DNA of 64,000 nt from Terriglobia bacterium (lineage in GTDB: Bacteria; Acidobacteriota; Terriglobia; Bryobacterales; Bryobacteraceae), in NCBI GenBank assembly GCA_020073265.1, contig JAIQFN010000011.1, positions 50,312 to 114,311 on the forward strand, given 5' to 3'. The notes below the pieces were generated by a model, which worked only from the letters and a program-made list of their open reading frames with translations, did not search any database and had not been told where the DNA came from. Positions 42,284 through 49,988 of this stretch are shown in pieces; position 1 is the first letter of the stretch; each line of letters starts with the position of its first letter. Made by a program: the position numbers and the translations under genes.

Positions 42284-43402
42284 ATGCCGGCACAGGTCAT
42301 TTTCTGGGCGGCGACGGCGGTTCCGCTCTACACCTACGTTGTCTATCCGCTGGTGCTCCGCGCGCTGCGCCTGGTGATACACCGTGAGATTCGAAAGCGT
42401 CCGTTTCGGCCGTCCGTCAGCCTGCTGATTCCTGCCTTCAACGAGGCTCGCGTTATCGAGCAGAAGATTTCGAACGCGCTGGCGCTTCACTATCCGGCCG
42501 AGAGCCTGGAGATCGTGGTCGCATCCGATGGCTCGCGGGATGAAACCGTGGCCATCGCGCGGAGGTTCGAGGACGGACGGCGGGTTCGAGTGCTGGCGTT
42601 TCCCGAAAACAGGGGAAAGATGCCGACCTTAAACGCGGCGGTTCCCCAGTTGCGCGGCGAGATCGTGGTCTTCTCCGACGCTCCCGCGATGCTTCACCCG
42701 GATTCGCTCGCCCGGCTGGTTGAGAACTTCGCCGATCCCTCGGTGGGTGCGGCCAGCGGATGTTACACCGTGGTCCGCCCGGGTGAGGTGAACATCGGCG
42801 CGTCGGAGGACCTCTATTGGAAGTACGAGGCCTTTCTGAAAGTGCAGGAATCCCAGCTCGCGTCCACGCTGGGTGCGCACGGCCACCTGCACGCCATTCG
42901 CAAGGAGCTCTACCCTTACCCGAGCGCCGGCACCATCAACGACGATTACGTGATTCCCGTCTCGGTGTTGTCGAAGGGCTATCGCGCCGTCTATGAACCC
43001 GAGGCCATCGTGTACGAAGAAGCCCGCGAGATGGCGGGATTCGGCCGCCGCATCCGCATCATGGCCGGAAACATTCAGCAGCTCCGCGAAATTGGCGGAC
43101 TGCTTCGCCCGCTCCGTCCGCTGCCGCTCTACTTTTTCCTCTCCCACAAAATGGGCCGGCTGCTGGTGCCCTTCGCGATGCTGGCGGCCCTGATCGCCAA
43201 CGCGTTTTCGCTCGCGTCACCTTTCTATTTCGGCCTGTTCTGCTGCCAGGCGATTTTCTACGTACTGGCCGGCTCCGGCGCGTTGTGGCGGCTTCGCCCC
43301 AAACTTCTCATGCTGCCGTTCTACTTTTCCATGATCAACGCCGCGGCGTTCTTTGGCTTCTACCACGCTTTAACCGAGCGCCGGAACATGGCCTGGAAGT
43401 GA
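42284..43402 (+). CDS. Membrane-anchored glycosyltransferase family 2
   Basis: The 372-residue protein has an N-terminal helix, then a GT-A domain with VSLLIPAFNEARVIEQKI, IVVASDGSRDETVAIA, a VVFSDAPAML acidic motif and NDDYVIPV. Two or three C-terminal helices follow. This is the layout of processive or polyprenol-using GT2 enzymes of exopolysaccharide synthesis, which add sugars at the cytoplasmic face. It begins 4 nt after the amidotransferase gene and is followed by the deacetylase gene. Donor sugar unknown. Confidence 0.9.
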   Translation: MPAQVIFWAATAVPLYTYVVYPLVLRALRLVIHREIRKRPFRPSVSLLIPAFNEARVIEQKISNALALHYPAESLEIVVASDGSRDETVAIARRFEDGRRVRVLAFPENRGKMPTLNAAVPQLRGEIVVFSDAPAMLHPDSLARLVENFADPSVGAASGCYTVVRPGEVNIGASEDLYWKYEAFLKVQESQLASTLGAHGHLHAIRKELYPYPSAGTINDDYVIPVSVLSKGYRAVYEPEAIVYEEAREMAGFGRRIRIMAGNIQQLREIGGLLRPLRPLPLYFFLSHKMGRLLVPFAMLAALIANAFSLASPFYFGLFCCQAIFYVLAGSGALWRLRPKLLMLPFYFSMINAAAFFGFYHALTERRNMAWK

Positions 43403-43453
43403 GACGGAGCCGCTTTCGCCCGAGAAAAACCCGCTAACCAGCGAACTAGAGAG

Positions 43454-43477
43454 CTAAGGAACTAAGGAACCAAGGAA
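43454..43477 (+). repeat. 8-bp tandem repeat with Shine-Dalgarno-like cores
   Basis: Three adjacent 8-bp units, CTAAGGAA, CTAAGGAA and CCAAGGAA, lie just before the TTG start of the deacetylase gene at 43486. Each unit contains AAGGA, so the last can act as the ribosome binding site (9-11 nt from the start). The upstream sequence contains further weak copies (CTAACCAG, CTAGAGAG). Confidence 0.7.
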
Positions 43478-43485
43478 CGATCCAA

Positions 43486-44361
43486 TTGCCCGCCCCGAGC
43501 ATCATCACCGTCGACGTCGAAGATTACTTCCAGGTGGAGGCTTTCGCCGGCACCGTGGATCGCGCCACCTGGCAAGACTATCCGAGCCGGGTGGAGCACA
43601 ACACCGAACGCATTCTGCACATATTCGACGACCTGAACGTGAAGGCGACCTTCTTCATCCTGGGCTGGGTGGCCGAGCATTATCCGGCGCTGGTCCGCCG
43701 CATCCGGGAACACGGGCACGAGGTTGCCTGTCACTCCTATTGGCATCGGCTGGTGTACAAGCTGACGCCCGACGACTTTCGCGAAGACACTCTGCGCGCC
43801 AAACACGCCATCGAGCAGGCGGCCGGCGTCGCGATCTACGGCTATCGCGCACCCAGTTTCTCGATCACGCGCCAGTCCACGTGGGCGCTCGAAATCCTGG
43901 CTCAACTGGGCTTCGTTTACGATTCGAGTATTTTTCCGGTTCGGCACGACCTCTATGGTTATCCGGACGCGCACCGCGGCCCTTTTCGCGTGGAGACCGC
44001 CAGGGGAGCCATCGTGGAATTTCCAATGGCAACCTTTCGTCTCCCGGCGGGACCTAATCTTCCCGTGGCGGGCGGCGGCTACCTGAGGATCTTTCCGCGT
44101 TGGTACACCAGGGCCGGCGTACGCAGCGCCTGGCGCGAAGGCCTGCCGGTAGTGAGCTATATACACTCCTGGGAGTTGGACGCCGAGCAGCCGCGCATCC
44201 ACGCACCGCTTAAGTCGCGACTGCGCCACTACACCAACCTGCGCAAGACCCAGCGGCGTTTGCGCGAGTTGCTCGCGCTCGGTGAATTCACCAGCTTCCG
44301 CGACAGCGGAATTCTGCACTTCAGATCCACATCGACATTGGCGGAGGCTGTATCGAGATGA
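43486..44361 (+). CDS. Polysaccharide deacetylase with DUF3473 (exosortase-locus type)
   Basis: The 291-residue protein has an N-terminal NodB-like domain: TVDVEDYFQ with the metal or catalytic aspartates, KATFFILGWVAEH, and the metal-binding HSYWH in VACHSYWHRL. Then YGYRAPSFSIT follows and the C-terminal DUF3473 segment YLRIFPRWYTRAG and VSYIHSWELD. This combination is the PEP-CTERM/XrtA-locus deacetylase subfamily, which trims N-acetyl groups from an exported polysaccharide. The start is TTG, supported by AAGGA in the tandem repeat upstream. The methyltransferase gene overlaps its stop as ATGA. No exosortase gene is visible in the window. Confidence 0.9.
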   Translation: MPAPSIITVDVEDYFQVEAFAGTVDRATWQDYPSRVEHNTERILHIFDDLNVKATFFILGWVAEHYPALVRRIREHGHEVACHSYWHRLVYKLTPDDFREDTLRAKHAIEQAAGVAIYGYRAPSFSITRQSTWALEILAQLGFVYDSSIFPVRHDLYGYPDAHRGPFRVETARGAIVEFPMATFRLPAGPNLPVAGGGYLRIFPRWYTRAGVRSAWREGLPVVSYIHSWELDAEQPRIHAPLKSRLRHYTNLRKTQRRLRELLALGEFTSFRDSGILHFRSTSTLAEAVSR

Positions 44362-45020
44362 CACGCGACACCACGGCCCAAGTAGCACGCTTCTGGAACG
44401 ACATCGCCTGGGAGTTCGATTCGATTTACTCGGGAGCCAACAAGAACGCTTTCAGCCGCGCCTTGGACCGGTTCTTCCGTAAGGACATTTATCAGCGCTT
44501 CGACTGGGTGATGGCCAAGTGCGGAGACTTACGCGGCAAGACCATCTGCGACATCGGATGCGGGTCGGGCCGTTTCGTCACCGAGTTCGCCAAGCGCGGC
44601 GCCGCGCAGGTAACCGGCGTGGACGTCGCGCCCAAGATGCTGCGGCTGGCGCGCGACCTGGTGGAACAGGACGGCGTGGCCGAGCGTTGCGATTTTGTCC
44701 TCAACGACGTCCTGAACTGGACGCCCGATCGCACCTTCGACACCACCATCGCCATCGGTTTCTGGGACTACATCGCCGACCCGCTGGAACGCCTGCTCCT
44801 GATTCGCGGTTTCACGCGCGGCACTTTCCTCTCGGCCTGGCCGCGTTTCTGGACCTGGCGCATGCCGGTCCGCAAAGCACGGCTGCAATACATCCAGGGC
44901 TGTCCGGTTTATTTCTTCCGCCAATCCACCGTGCATCGCTTGCTCGAAAGCGCCGGCTTCGAAGTGCTGAGTTCGGAGACGGTCGGCAAGCTGCGTTGCG
45001 TGGTCGCCCGGCCGAAGTAA
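44358..45020 (+). CDS. SAM-dependent class I methyltransferase
   Basis: The 220-residue protein has the class I motif ICDIGCGSGRFVTEFAKRG followed by VTGVDVAPKML, then ALIAR-like and FDTTIAIGFWDYI segments. It is fused in translation to the deacetylase by an ATGA overlap, so it likely modifies a sugar or lipid-linked intermediate of the same polysaccharide. The UbiG-like fold does not define the substrate. The sequence after it (45021-45180) contains small hairpins such as ACACG-T-CGTGT but no U-run. Confidence 0.85.
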   Translation: MTRDTTAQVARFWNDIAWEFDSIYSGANKNAFSRALDRFFRKDIYQRFDWVMAKCGDLRGKTICDIGCGSGRFVTEFAKRGAAQVTGVDVAPKMLRLARDLVEQDGVAERCDFVLNDVLNWTPDRTFDTTIAIGFWDYIADPLERLLLIRGFTRGTFLSAWPRFWTWRMPVRKARLQYIQGCPVYFFRQSTVHRLLESAGFEVLSSETVGKLRCVVARPK

Positions 45021-45182
45021 CGCCTCTCCCCGTGGTCCCGCTGACACGTCGTGTCTGACCGGACACGCGGCGCGGGCTTACAACCCCTCTTGCTTCAATA
45101 GCTTACATCCTGGCGGTGCATCTGCTTCCTTCCTCGTGAACGAATGGCGAGATGTTTAGCGCCCTACGGGATGGAGGCGGTG

Positions 45183-45719
45183 ATGAGAACGATTGGTCTG
45201 GTGGCGATTCTGTTGGCGGCGAGTACCGAGGTCCTCGCTGAAGACGCAGCAACACGCAAGCTGGTGATCAGCATTCCGGACCGCAAGATCGTCCTGTTTG
45301 AAGACGGGCGCGTGGTCAAGGTCTATCCGGTCGCGGTCGGCAAGCAGCAAACGCCCAGCCCGAACGGCACGTTCCACATCGCCAGCCATGTTCAGTTTCC
45401 GACCTGGTACGGGCCGGGCAAGGTGGTCAAGCCGGGACCCGCCAATCCGCTCGGCACTCGCTGGATGGGGCTGGGCTACAAGGGCTACGGCATTCACGGA
45501 ACCAACGCCCCGCTCTCGATCGGCAAAGCGGCCTCGCATGGCTGCATCCGGATGCGCAATCACGACGTCGAAGAGTTGTTCAACCTGGTGGAAGTGGGCG
45601 ACACGGTGGAACTGGTGACGGCCACTACGCCGGAGCTAGCCAAAGCATTCACCGGCGCGCCCCCAACCGAGCCGATTCAAACCGCCACGCTGGCCTCCGC
45701 CGGCGGAGGTGCGCAATGA
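45183..45719 (+). CDS. L,D-transpeptidase (YkuD type), exported
   Basis: The 178-residue protein has a signal peptide (MRTIGLVAILLAASTEVLA) and a YkuD catalytic domain. The active site is HGTNAPLSIGKAASHGCIRM with the nucleophilic cysteine in SHGCIRM. These enzymes form 3-3 crosslinks in peptidoglycan or anchor proteins to it. The start at 45183 is preceded by GGAGG 5 nt upstream. An earlier in-frame ATG (45144) has no ribosome binding site. The Pro/Thr/Ala-rich tail is short. Its stop overlaps the next ORF (ATGA), the first of a row of overlapping genes up to 51331. Confidence 0.9.
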   Translation: MRTIGLVAILLAASTEVLAEDAATRKLVISIPDRKIVLFEDGRVVKVYPVAVGKQQTPSPNGTFHIASHVQFPTWYGPGKVVKPGPANPLGTRWMGLGYKGYGIHGTNAPLSIGKAASHGCIRMRNHDVEELFNLVEVGDTVELVTATTPELAKAFTGAPPTEPIQTATLASAGGGAQ

Positions 45720-46102
45720 ACGCGCCGACCTTCCTGGGCGAGTTTCCGGACGTGGCCCTGGCGCTGGCGTTCAGCTTTAGTTGCGCGCTGGTGCTGGGAT
45801 TCCTTGGTCTGAAGCTGGTCGTGGGCCTGGTAACACGCGATAATGTTTCCGATGCTCCGCGTCGGGTTCGCGCTTTGGTTTGGATTGATCCCGCTGCTCA
45901 GACTGCAGGGCCAACCCGCGGCGGAGGCAGCGGCGCCGCTGGCGGCCCGTATCTCCTCCCTGCTGCCGCGCCGCGCAACCGTTTCGCTCGAATTTCAAAA
46001 CCTGACGGCGCTGGCGCCGGCCGAGTGGTTGAACTTCCGCGGCGCGCTGGAGGGGGAGCTGCGCAAGGCGGGGCTGGATCTCGCGGCGGCGACGCAGCCT
46101 GA
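45716..46102 (+). CDS. Possible small membrane protein (N-terminal part only convincing)
   Basis: The ORF begins in an ATGA overlap with the L,D-transpeptidase gene. The first ~42 residues contain a convincing helix (ALALAFSFSCALVLGFLGLKLVVGLV). From about residue 44 on it overlaps the following gene in another frame. The composition there (Gly/Ala/Arg rich) looks like a shadow of that gene, so the true protein may have lost its original stop. Only the coupled start and the helix support it. Confidence 0.4.
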   Translation: MNAPTFLGEFPDVALALAFSFSCALVLGFLGLKLVVGLVTRDNVSDAPRRVRALVWIDPAAQTAGPTRGGGSGAAGGPYLLPAAAPRNRFARISKPDGAGAGRVVELPRRAGGGAAQGGAGSRGGDAA

Positions 46103-46982
46103 ATCGCGCCTGCGCGTCGTCATCTCGGAAAATCCGCGCGGCTTGCTGTTCGTCGCGGAAATCTCCACCAAAGACGCGCGGCAGGTCGCGATGCTCCCTT
46201 GGAATCGCGCGGCGCCCGCCGAGACCAAGCCGCGCATCAAGATCGTGAAGACTCCGGTTTGGGATCAGGCCGAGCCGGTGCTGGATGTCGTGCTGCTCGA
46301 TTCGGGTTCGCAGTTGCTGGTCTTGAGCGCCGGCAAAGTGGCCGGCTATCGCATGGCAGACGGAAATTGGACGCTCTCCGTACAAGCGTTTTTCACACTG
46401 GCCCGGCCACCCGCGCGGGACGCACGAGGCCGGCTTGAGTTCGCCGACGGCGCGCTCCGCGTTTACCTCCCAGGCACGACATGCAGCAGCCCTCTGTCTT
46501 CGCTCCGCTTCACCTGCTCGGCGGCCAGCGATCCCTGGCCATTGAATCCGCGCGACACGGCGTTCGAGGTGCGTTGGGTGACCGATCGAAACCTGCTCGA
46601 ATCGTCCGGCGTTCCCGGCGCCTTCTACAATGCAGCCGCCGGCTTGCTCGCGGCTTCCGACAGTCGGATCAAGGACCGCGCGAACGATCCCGTGGCAGGC
46701 GCGGACGGCTGGGGCAGCGATCTCGCGGGCGTCGAAAATCCGTGCGGCTCCAGCACACTGGTAATCGCCTCAGCGGCGGGCGACGGCCAGGCGGGCGATC
46801 AGGTACGGGTGTTCGAAATCGCGAATGGACAAGCGGCCCCCGCCAGTGAAGCGTTGGCGCTCCCGGGAGCCGTCACCGCGCTGTGGCCGGCCGACGCGTC
46901 CGGACAGGTTACGCTAGTGGTTCGAAACTCGAAAACAGGAAACTATGAAGCTTCGCGCCTGGGCCTGGCTTGCGCTGAGTAG
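45843..46982 (+). CDS. Exported hypothetical protein
   Basis: The 379-residue protein has a signal peptide (LRVGFALWFGLIPLLRLQGQ) and a long beta-rich domain without recognised motifs. Two cysteines sit in a CSSPLSSLRFTC loop that could be disulfide-linked. GATAAT at 45839-45844 overlaps the first ATG (45843) and ends 7 nt before an in-frame ATG at 45852, so an internal leaderless start at 45852 is possible. It overlaps the substrate-binding protein gene by 38 nt. Its role within the operon is unknown; its place before a peptide-binding-like protein and a two-component system suggests an envelope-sensing function, which is inference. Confidence 0.65.
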   Translation: MFPMLRVGFALWFGLIPLLRLQGQPAAEAAAPLAARISSLLPRRATVSLEFQNLTALAPAEWLNFRGALEGELRKAGLDLAAATQPESRLRVVISENPRGLLFVAEISTKDARQVAMLPWNRAAPAETKPRIKIVKTPVWDQAEPVLDVVLLDSGSQLLVLSAGKVAGYRMADGNWTLSVQAFFTLARPPARDARGRLEFADGALRVYLPGTTCSSPLSSLRFTCSAASDPWPLNPRDTAFEVRWVTDRNLLESSGVPGAFYNAAAGLLAASDSRIKDRANDPVAGADGWGSDLAGVENPCGSSTLVIASAAGDGQAGDQVRVFEIANGQAAPASEALALPGAVTALWPADASGQVTLVVRNSKTGNYEASRLGLACAE

Positions 46983-48249
46983 CCTCGGCCCGCTGTGGTG
47001 CGCAACTCGCCCGCACTACGGAGGGGCGCTGGCGGTGGATCTCTCCACGGCATTCAATACGCTAGAACCCGCGGAGCTGCCTCCGCTGCTCTGGCCCGCG
47101 ATCGCCGAGACGCTGGTGCGCGTGAATGCGCGGGGCGAAGTCGAGCCGCTCTTGGCCGCTTCCTGGCAACGGGAGTCCGAGGGAAAACGCTGGCGATTTT
47201 CGTTGCGTCCGAAAGTCACCTTCCATGACGGCGAGCCGATGACCGCCACCAGCGTCGCGCCAGTGCTCCTGGCCGCGCTCAAGAAGACCTACGCCGACGT
47301 CACGGTGACCGCTGGGAGCCAGACCCTCGTCGTTCAATCCGATCACCCCATGCGGGATCTCCTCAGCGAACTTGCCAACCCGAGCGCGGCTATCGTCCGA
47401 AAAACCGAGGCCAATACTTTCATCGGAACCGGACCTTTTCGCGTCGCCAATTGGGAACCGGGCCGCCGGTTGACTCTCGCGGCGTTCGAAGATTACTGGG
47501 GCGGCCGTCCGTACCTCGATTCGGTAGTGATCAACCTGACCTCCACCCGCGCGAATGCGGACCTTTTTGACATTCCCTTTGCGTCGCCGCGGCGCATTGT
47601 GCCGGAGGCCACGCGGACTTGGTCGTCGTCCCCGCGCGAGCTGGTCGCATTAGTCGCCGCAGGGATCGATGCGCCGGTCTGGCAGGGACTCGCGTTGTCG
47701 ATCGACCGCGCGCCGGTCGTCGATGTGCTCACGCAAAAGCGTGGGCAGGCTGCCTTCGGGTTGCTTCCCCAGTGGCTCAGCGGTTACGCCTTTCTGTTCC
47801 AAGCCAGTCCGGATCTTACCCACGCCCGGCAATTGATCGCTTCGGCGCGGCCCGCACCGCTCACCCTGACTTATGCGCCGAATGATTCTTTCGCGCGGGC
47901 GGTGGCCGATCGCATCGCCCTCAACGCGCGCGATGCGGGGATCGCAATACGGCCGGCGCCGGGCGCCAATGGCAACCTCCGGCTGGTCCGCTGGCAGCTC
48001 GATTCGGCGGACGCCTTCGCGGAGTTGACGCGTCTGGCTGGATTCGCTGGCGCACCCGAACGCGCCAGTTCGCTCGATCCCTCCAGACCGGAAACGCTGT
48101 ACGAGGCCGAGCGAGCGCTGCTCGACACGAACCGCGTGCTCCCGCTCGTCTACCTGCCCTTGGTATACGGACTCGCCCCGCGCGTGCACAATGTGGAGCG
48201 GAACGATGCGTTCAACCTCCATCTAGAAAACCTGTGGGTGGACCCGTGA
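46945..48249 (+). CDS. Family 5 extracellular solute-binding protein (peptide/nickel type)
   Basis: The 434-residue protein has a signal peptide (hydrophobic 6-20) and the SBP_bac_5 pattern: AETLVRVNARGEVEPLLAASW, WRFSLRPKVTFHDGEPMTA, FIGTGPFRVANWEPGRRLTL and a final YLPLVYGLAPRVHNVE region. Members bind oligopeptides or other small ligands and usually deliver them to an ABC importer. No such permease or ATPase genes are near, and the protein is shorter than DppA/OppA by about 80-100 residues. It is directly upstream of a histidine kinase with GTGA overlap, so it may be a ligand sensor for that kinase. Confidence 0.82.
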   Translation: MKLRAWAWLALSSLGPLWCATRPHYGGALAVDLSTAFNTLEPAELPPLLWPAIAETLVRVNARGEVEPLLAASWQRESEGKRWRFSLRPKVTFHDGEPMTATSVAPVLLAALKKTYADVTVTAGSQTLVVQSDHPMRDLLSELANPSAAIVRKTEANTFIGTGPFRVANWEPGRRLTLAAFEDYWGGRPYLDSVVINLTSTRANADLFDIPFASPRRIVPEATRTWSSSPRELVALVAAGIDAPVWQGLALSIDRAPVVDVLTQKRGQAAFGLLPQWLSGYAFLFQASPDLTHARQLIASARPAPLTLTYAPNDSFARAVADRIALNARDAGIAIRPAPGANGNLRLVRWQLDSADAFAELTRLAGFAGAPERASSLDPSRPETLYEAERALLDTNRVLPLVYLPLVYGLAPRVHNVERNDAFNLHLENLWVDP

Positions 48250-49988
48250 GCTTCCGCGTCAAAGTGTTTCTGAGCATCACCGCCACCGTGGTGGTGGCCG
48301 TCTGGATCGTGGCCGCGGTGGTCTCCACGCTGGTCACCAGATCGTTCGAGCGTCGCGACGGGGAGCGCACCGCCGCGCTGGTCTCGCAGTTTCGCCGCGA
48401 ATTCGACCGGCGTGGCGCCGAAGTGGCCCGGCGCATCGACGCCATCGCCAACTCGGAGGCGATCCAGCGAATGGCCGTCAATCTGGGCGGAAGCGAACCG
48501 GACGCCAACCGCTACTTCGATCAGGCGCAAGCATTGGCTCGCGAGCAGTCGCTCAACTTTCTGGACCTGGTTGGTCCCGACGGGCGCATCATCAGCTCGG
48601 CGGAATGGCCGGCGCGCTTCGGATACCAGGAGAGCTGGCTCACCGAACAGGCGAATTGGAAATCGGCGGGCACATTCCTGAAGCGCGAGGATCTCGCCGA
48701 CGGCTCCGCGCTCGGTTTGATCACCGTGCGCACGTTGAAAGCGGGAGAGCGCACGCTGTACATCGCCGGCGGCCTCGAGCTCGACAAGGACTTTCTCGAT
48801 TCCCTGCCCTCGGTCGAAGCCATGCGAGTGCAGCTCGTTCGCAATTTCGAGCCGCTGCCGCCGCCTGAGAGCCTGGGATCAAAGCTCACGGCCGCTTTAG
48901 TTGAAGCAGTCCGGAAACAACCGCGTGAAGTGACTCGCACCGGCACTCAAGCCAGCATCACAGCGCTGCCGCTGCTCGGTCGCGATCAACAACTGCTCGC
49001 GATCCTGCTGGTGGAAAGCTCCCGCGCGGAACTGGCCAGCCTGAAGAACTACATCCAAGGAACGGCCTGGACGGTCGGCGGAGGCGGCGTTCTGCTGGGT
49101 TTGATGCTGAGCCTTTGGACCGCATCGCGCGTGACCAGGCCGCTCCGCGAGCTCACCGCGAGCGTCCGCGAAGTCGCAGGCGGGAACTGGAACGCGCGCG
49201 CGACCGTCGAGTCGTCCGACGAAGTCGGCCAGCTTGCGCGCAATTTCAATCAGATGACCCAGCAGCTCGCCGAGCAGCGCGACCGCATGATCCAGGCCGA
49301 GCGCGTCGCCGCCTGGCGTGAGCTGGCCCGCCGGCTGGCGCACGAGTTGAAGAACCCTCTGTTTCCACTGCAGCTCACGGTGGAGAACCTGCAACGCGCG
49401 CGCGACGCCAGCCCCGAGCAGTTCGACGAAGTCTTTCGCGAGAGCACTACCACGTTGCTGGCCGAACTCGACAACCTCAAGACCATCATCGGACGCTTCA
49501 GCGATTTTGCGAAAATGCCCGCGCCGCACCTGGAACCGGTAGATTTAAACCAGACCGCACGCGACGTGGTGAAACTGTTCGACGCGCAGATACATGCTCC
49601 CGGCCGGCCGCCGGTGGAGGTGCGGTTCGATACTCAGGACAATTTGGCCACCGTGCGCGCCGATCCGGATCAGATCCGCCGCGCCTTGCGAAACCTGATC
49701 CTGAACGCGCTCGACGCCATGCCGAACGGCGGCACGCTCGCGATTCGGACCGAGAGCCTCAACGGAGCGGGCCAAGGCAAGGTAGCGCTCGAGATTTCAG
49801 ACACGGGCGAAGGCCTGACGCCGGAAGAATGCGAGCGCCTGTTTACCCCTTACTACACCACCAAGCAGCACGGTACTGGCCTGGGTCTCGCCATTGTGCA
49901 GTCCGTGGTGAGCGATCATAAAGGCACCATCACGGTGCATAGCCAACCCGGAAAAGGCACCACCTTTCGAATCGAGCTGAACGCATGA
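48246..49988 (+). CDS. Membrane sensor histidine kinase (NtrY-like)
   Basis: The 580-residue protein has two membrane helices (about 8-28 and 268-290) flanking a 240-residue extracytoplasmic sensor domain. A HAMP domain follows. The H-box is RRLAHELKNPLFPL with the phosphorylated histidine near residue 366, and the HATPase domain has N-, G1- and G2-boxes (RNLILNALDAMPNGG, DTGEGLTPEE, GTGLGLAIVQSVV). The start GTG 48246 overlaps the upstream stop (GTGA). It shares an ATGA overlap with the response regulator gene and should phosphorylate it. Confidence 0.92.
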   Translation: MSFRVKVFLSITATVVVAVWIVAAVVSTLVTRSFERRDGERTAALVSQFRREFDRRGAEVARRIDAIANSEAIQRMAVNLGGSEPDANRYFDQAQALAREQSLNFLDLVGPDGRIISSAEWPARFGYQESWLTEQANWKSAGTFLKREDLADGSALGLITVRTLKAGERTLYIAGGLELDKDFLDSLPSVEAMRVQLVRNFEPLPPPESLGSKLTAALVEAVRKQPREVTRTGTQASITALPLLGRDQQLLAILLVESSRAELASLKNYIQGTAWTVGGGGVLLGLMLSLWTASRVTRPLRELTASVREVAGGNWNARATVESSDEVGQLARNFNQMTQQLAEQRDRMIQAERVAAWRELARRLAHELKNPLFPLQLTVENLQRARDASPEQFDEVFRESTTTLLAELDNLKTIIGRFSDFAKMPAPHLEPVDLNQTARDVVKLFDAQIHAPGRPPVEVRFDTQDNLATVRADPDQIRRALRNLILNALDAMPNGGTLAIRTESLNGAGQGKVALEISDTGEGLTPEECERLFTPYYTTKQHGTGLGLAIVQSVVSDHKGTITVHSQPGKGTTFRIELNA

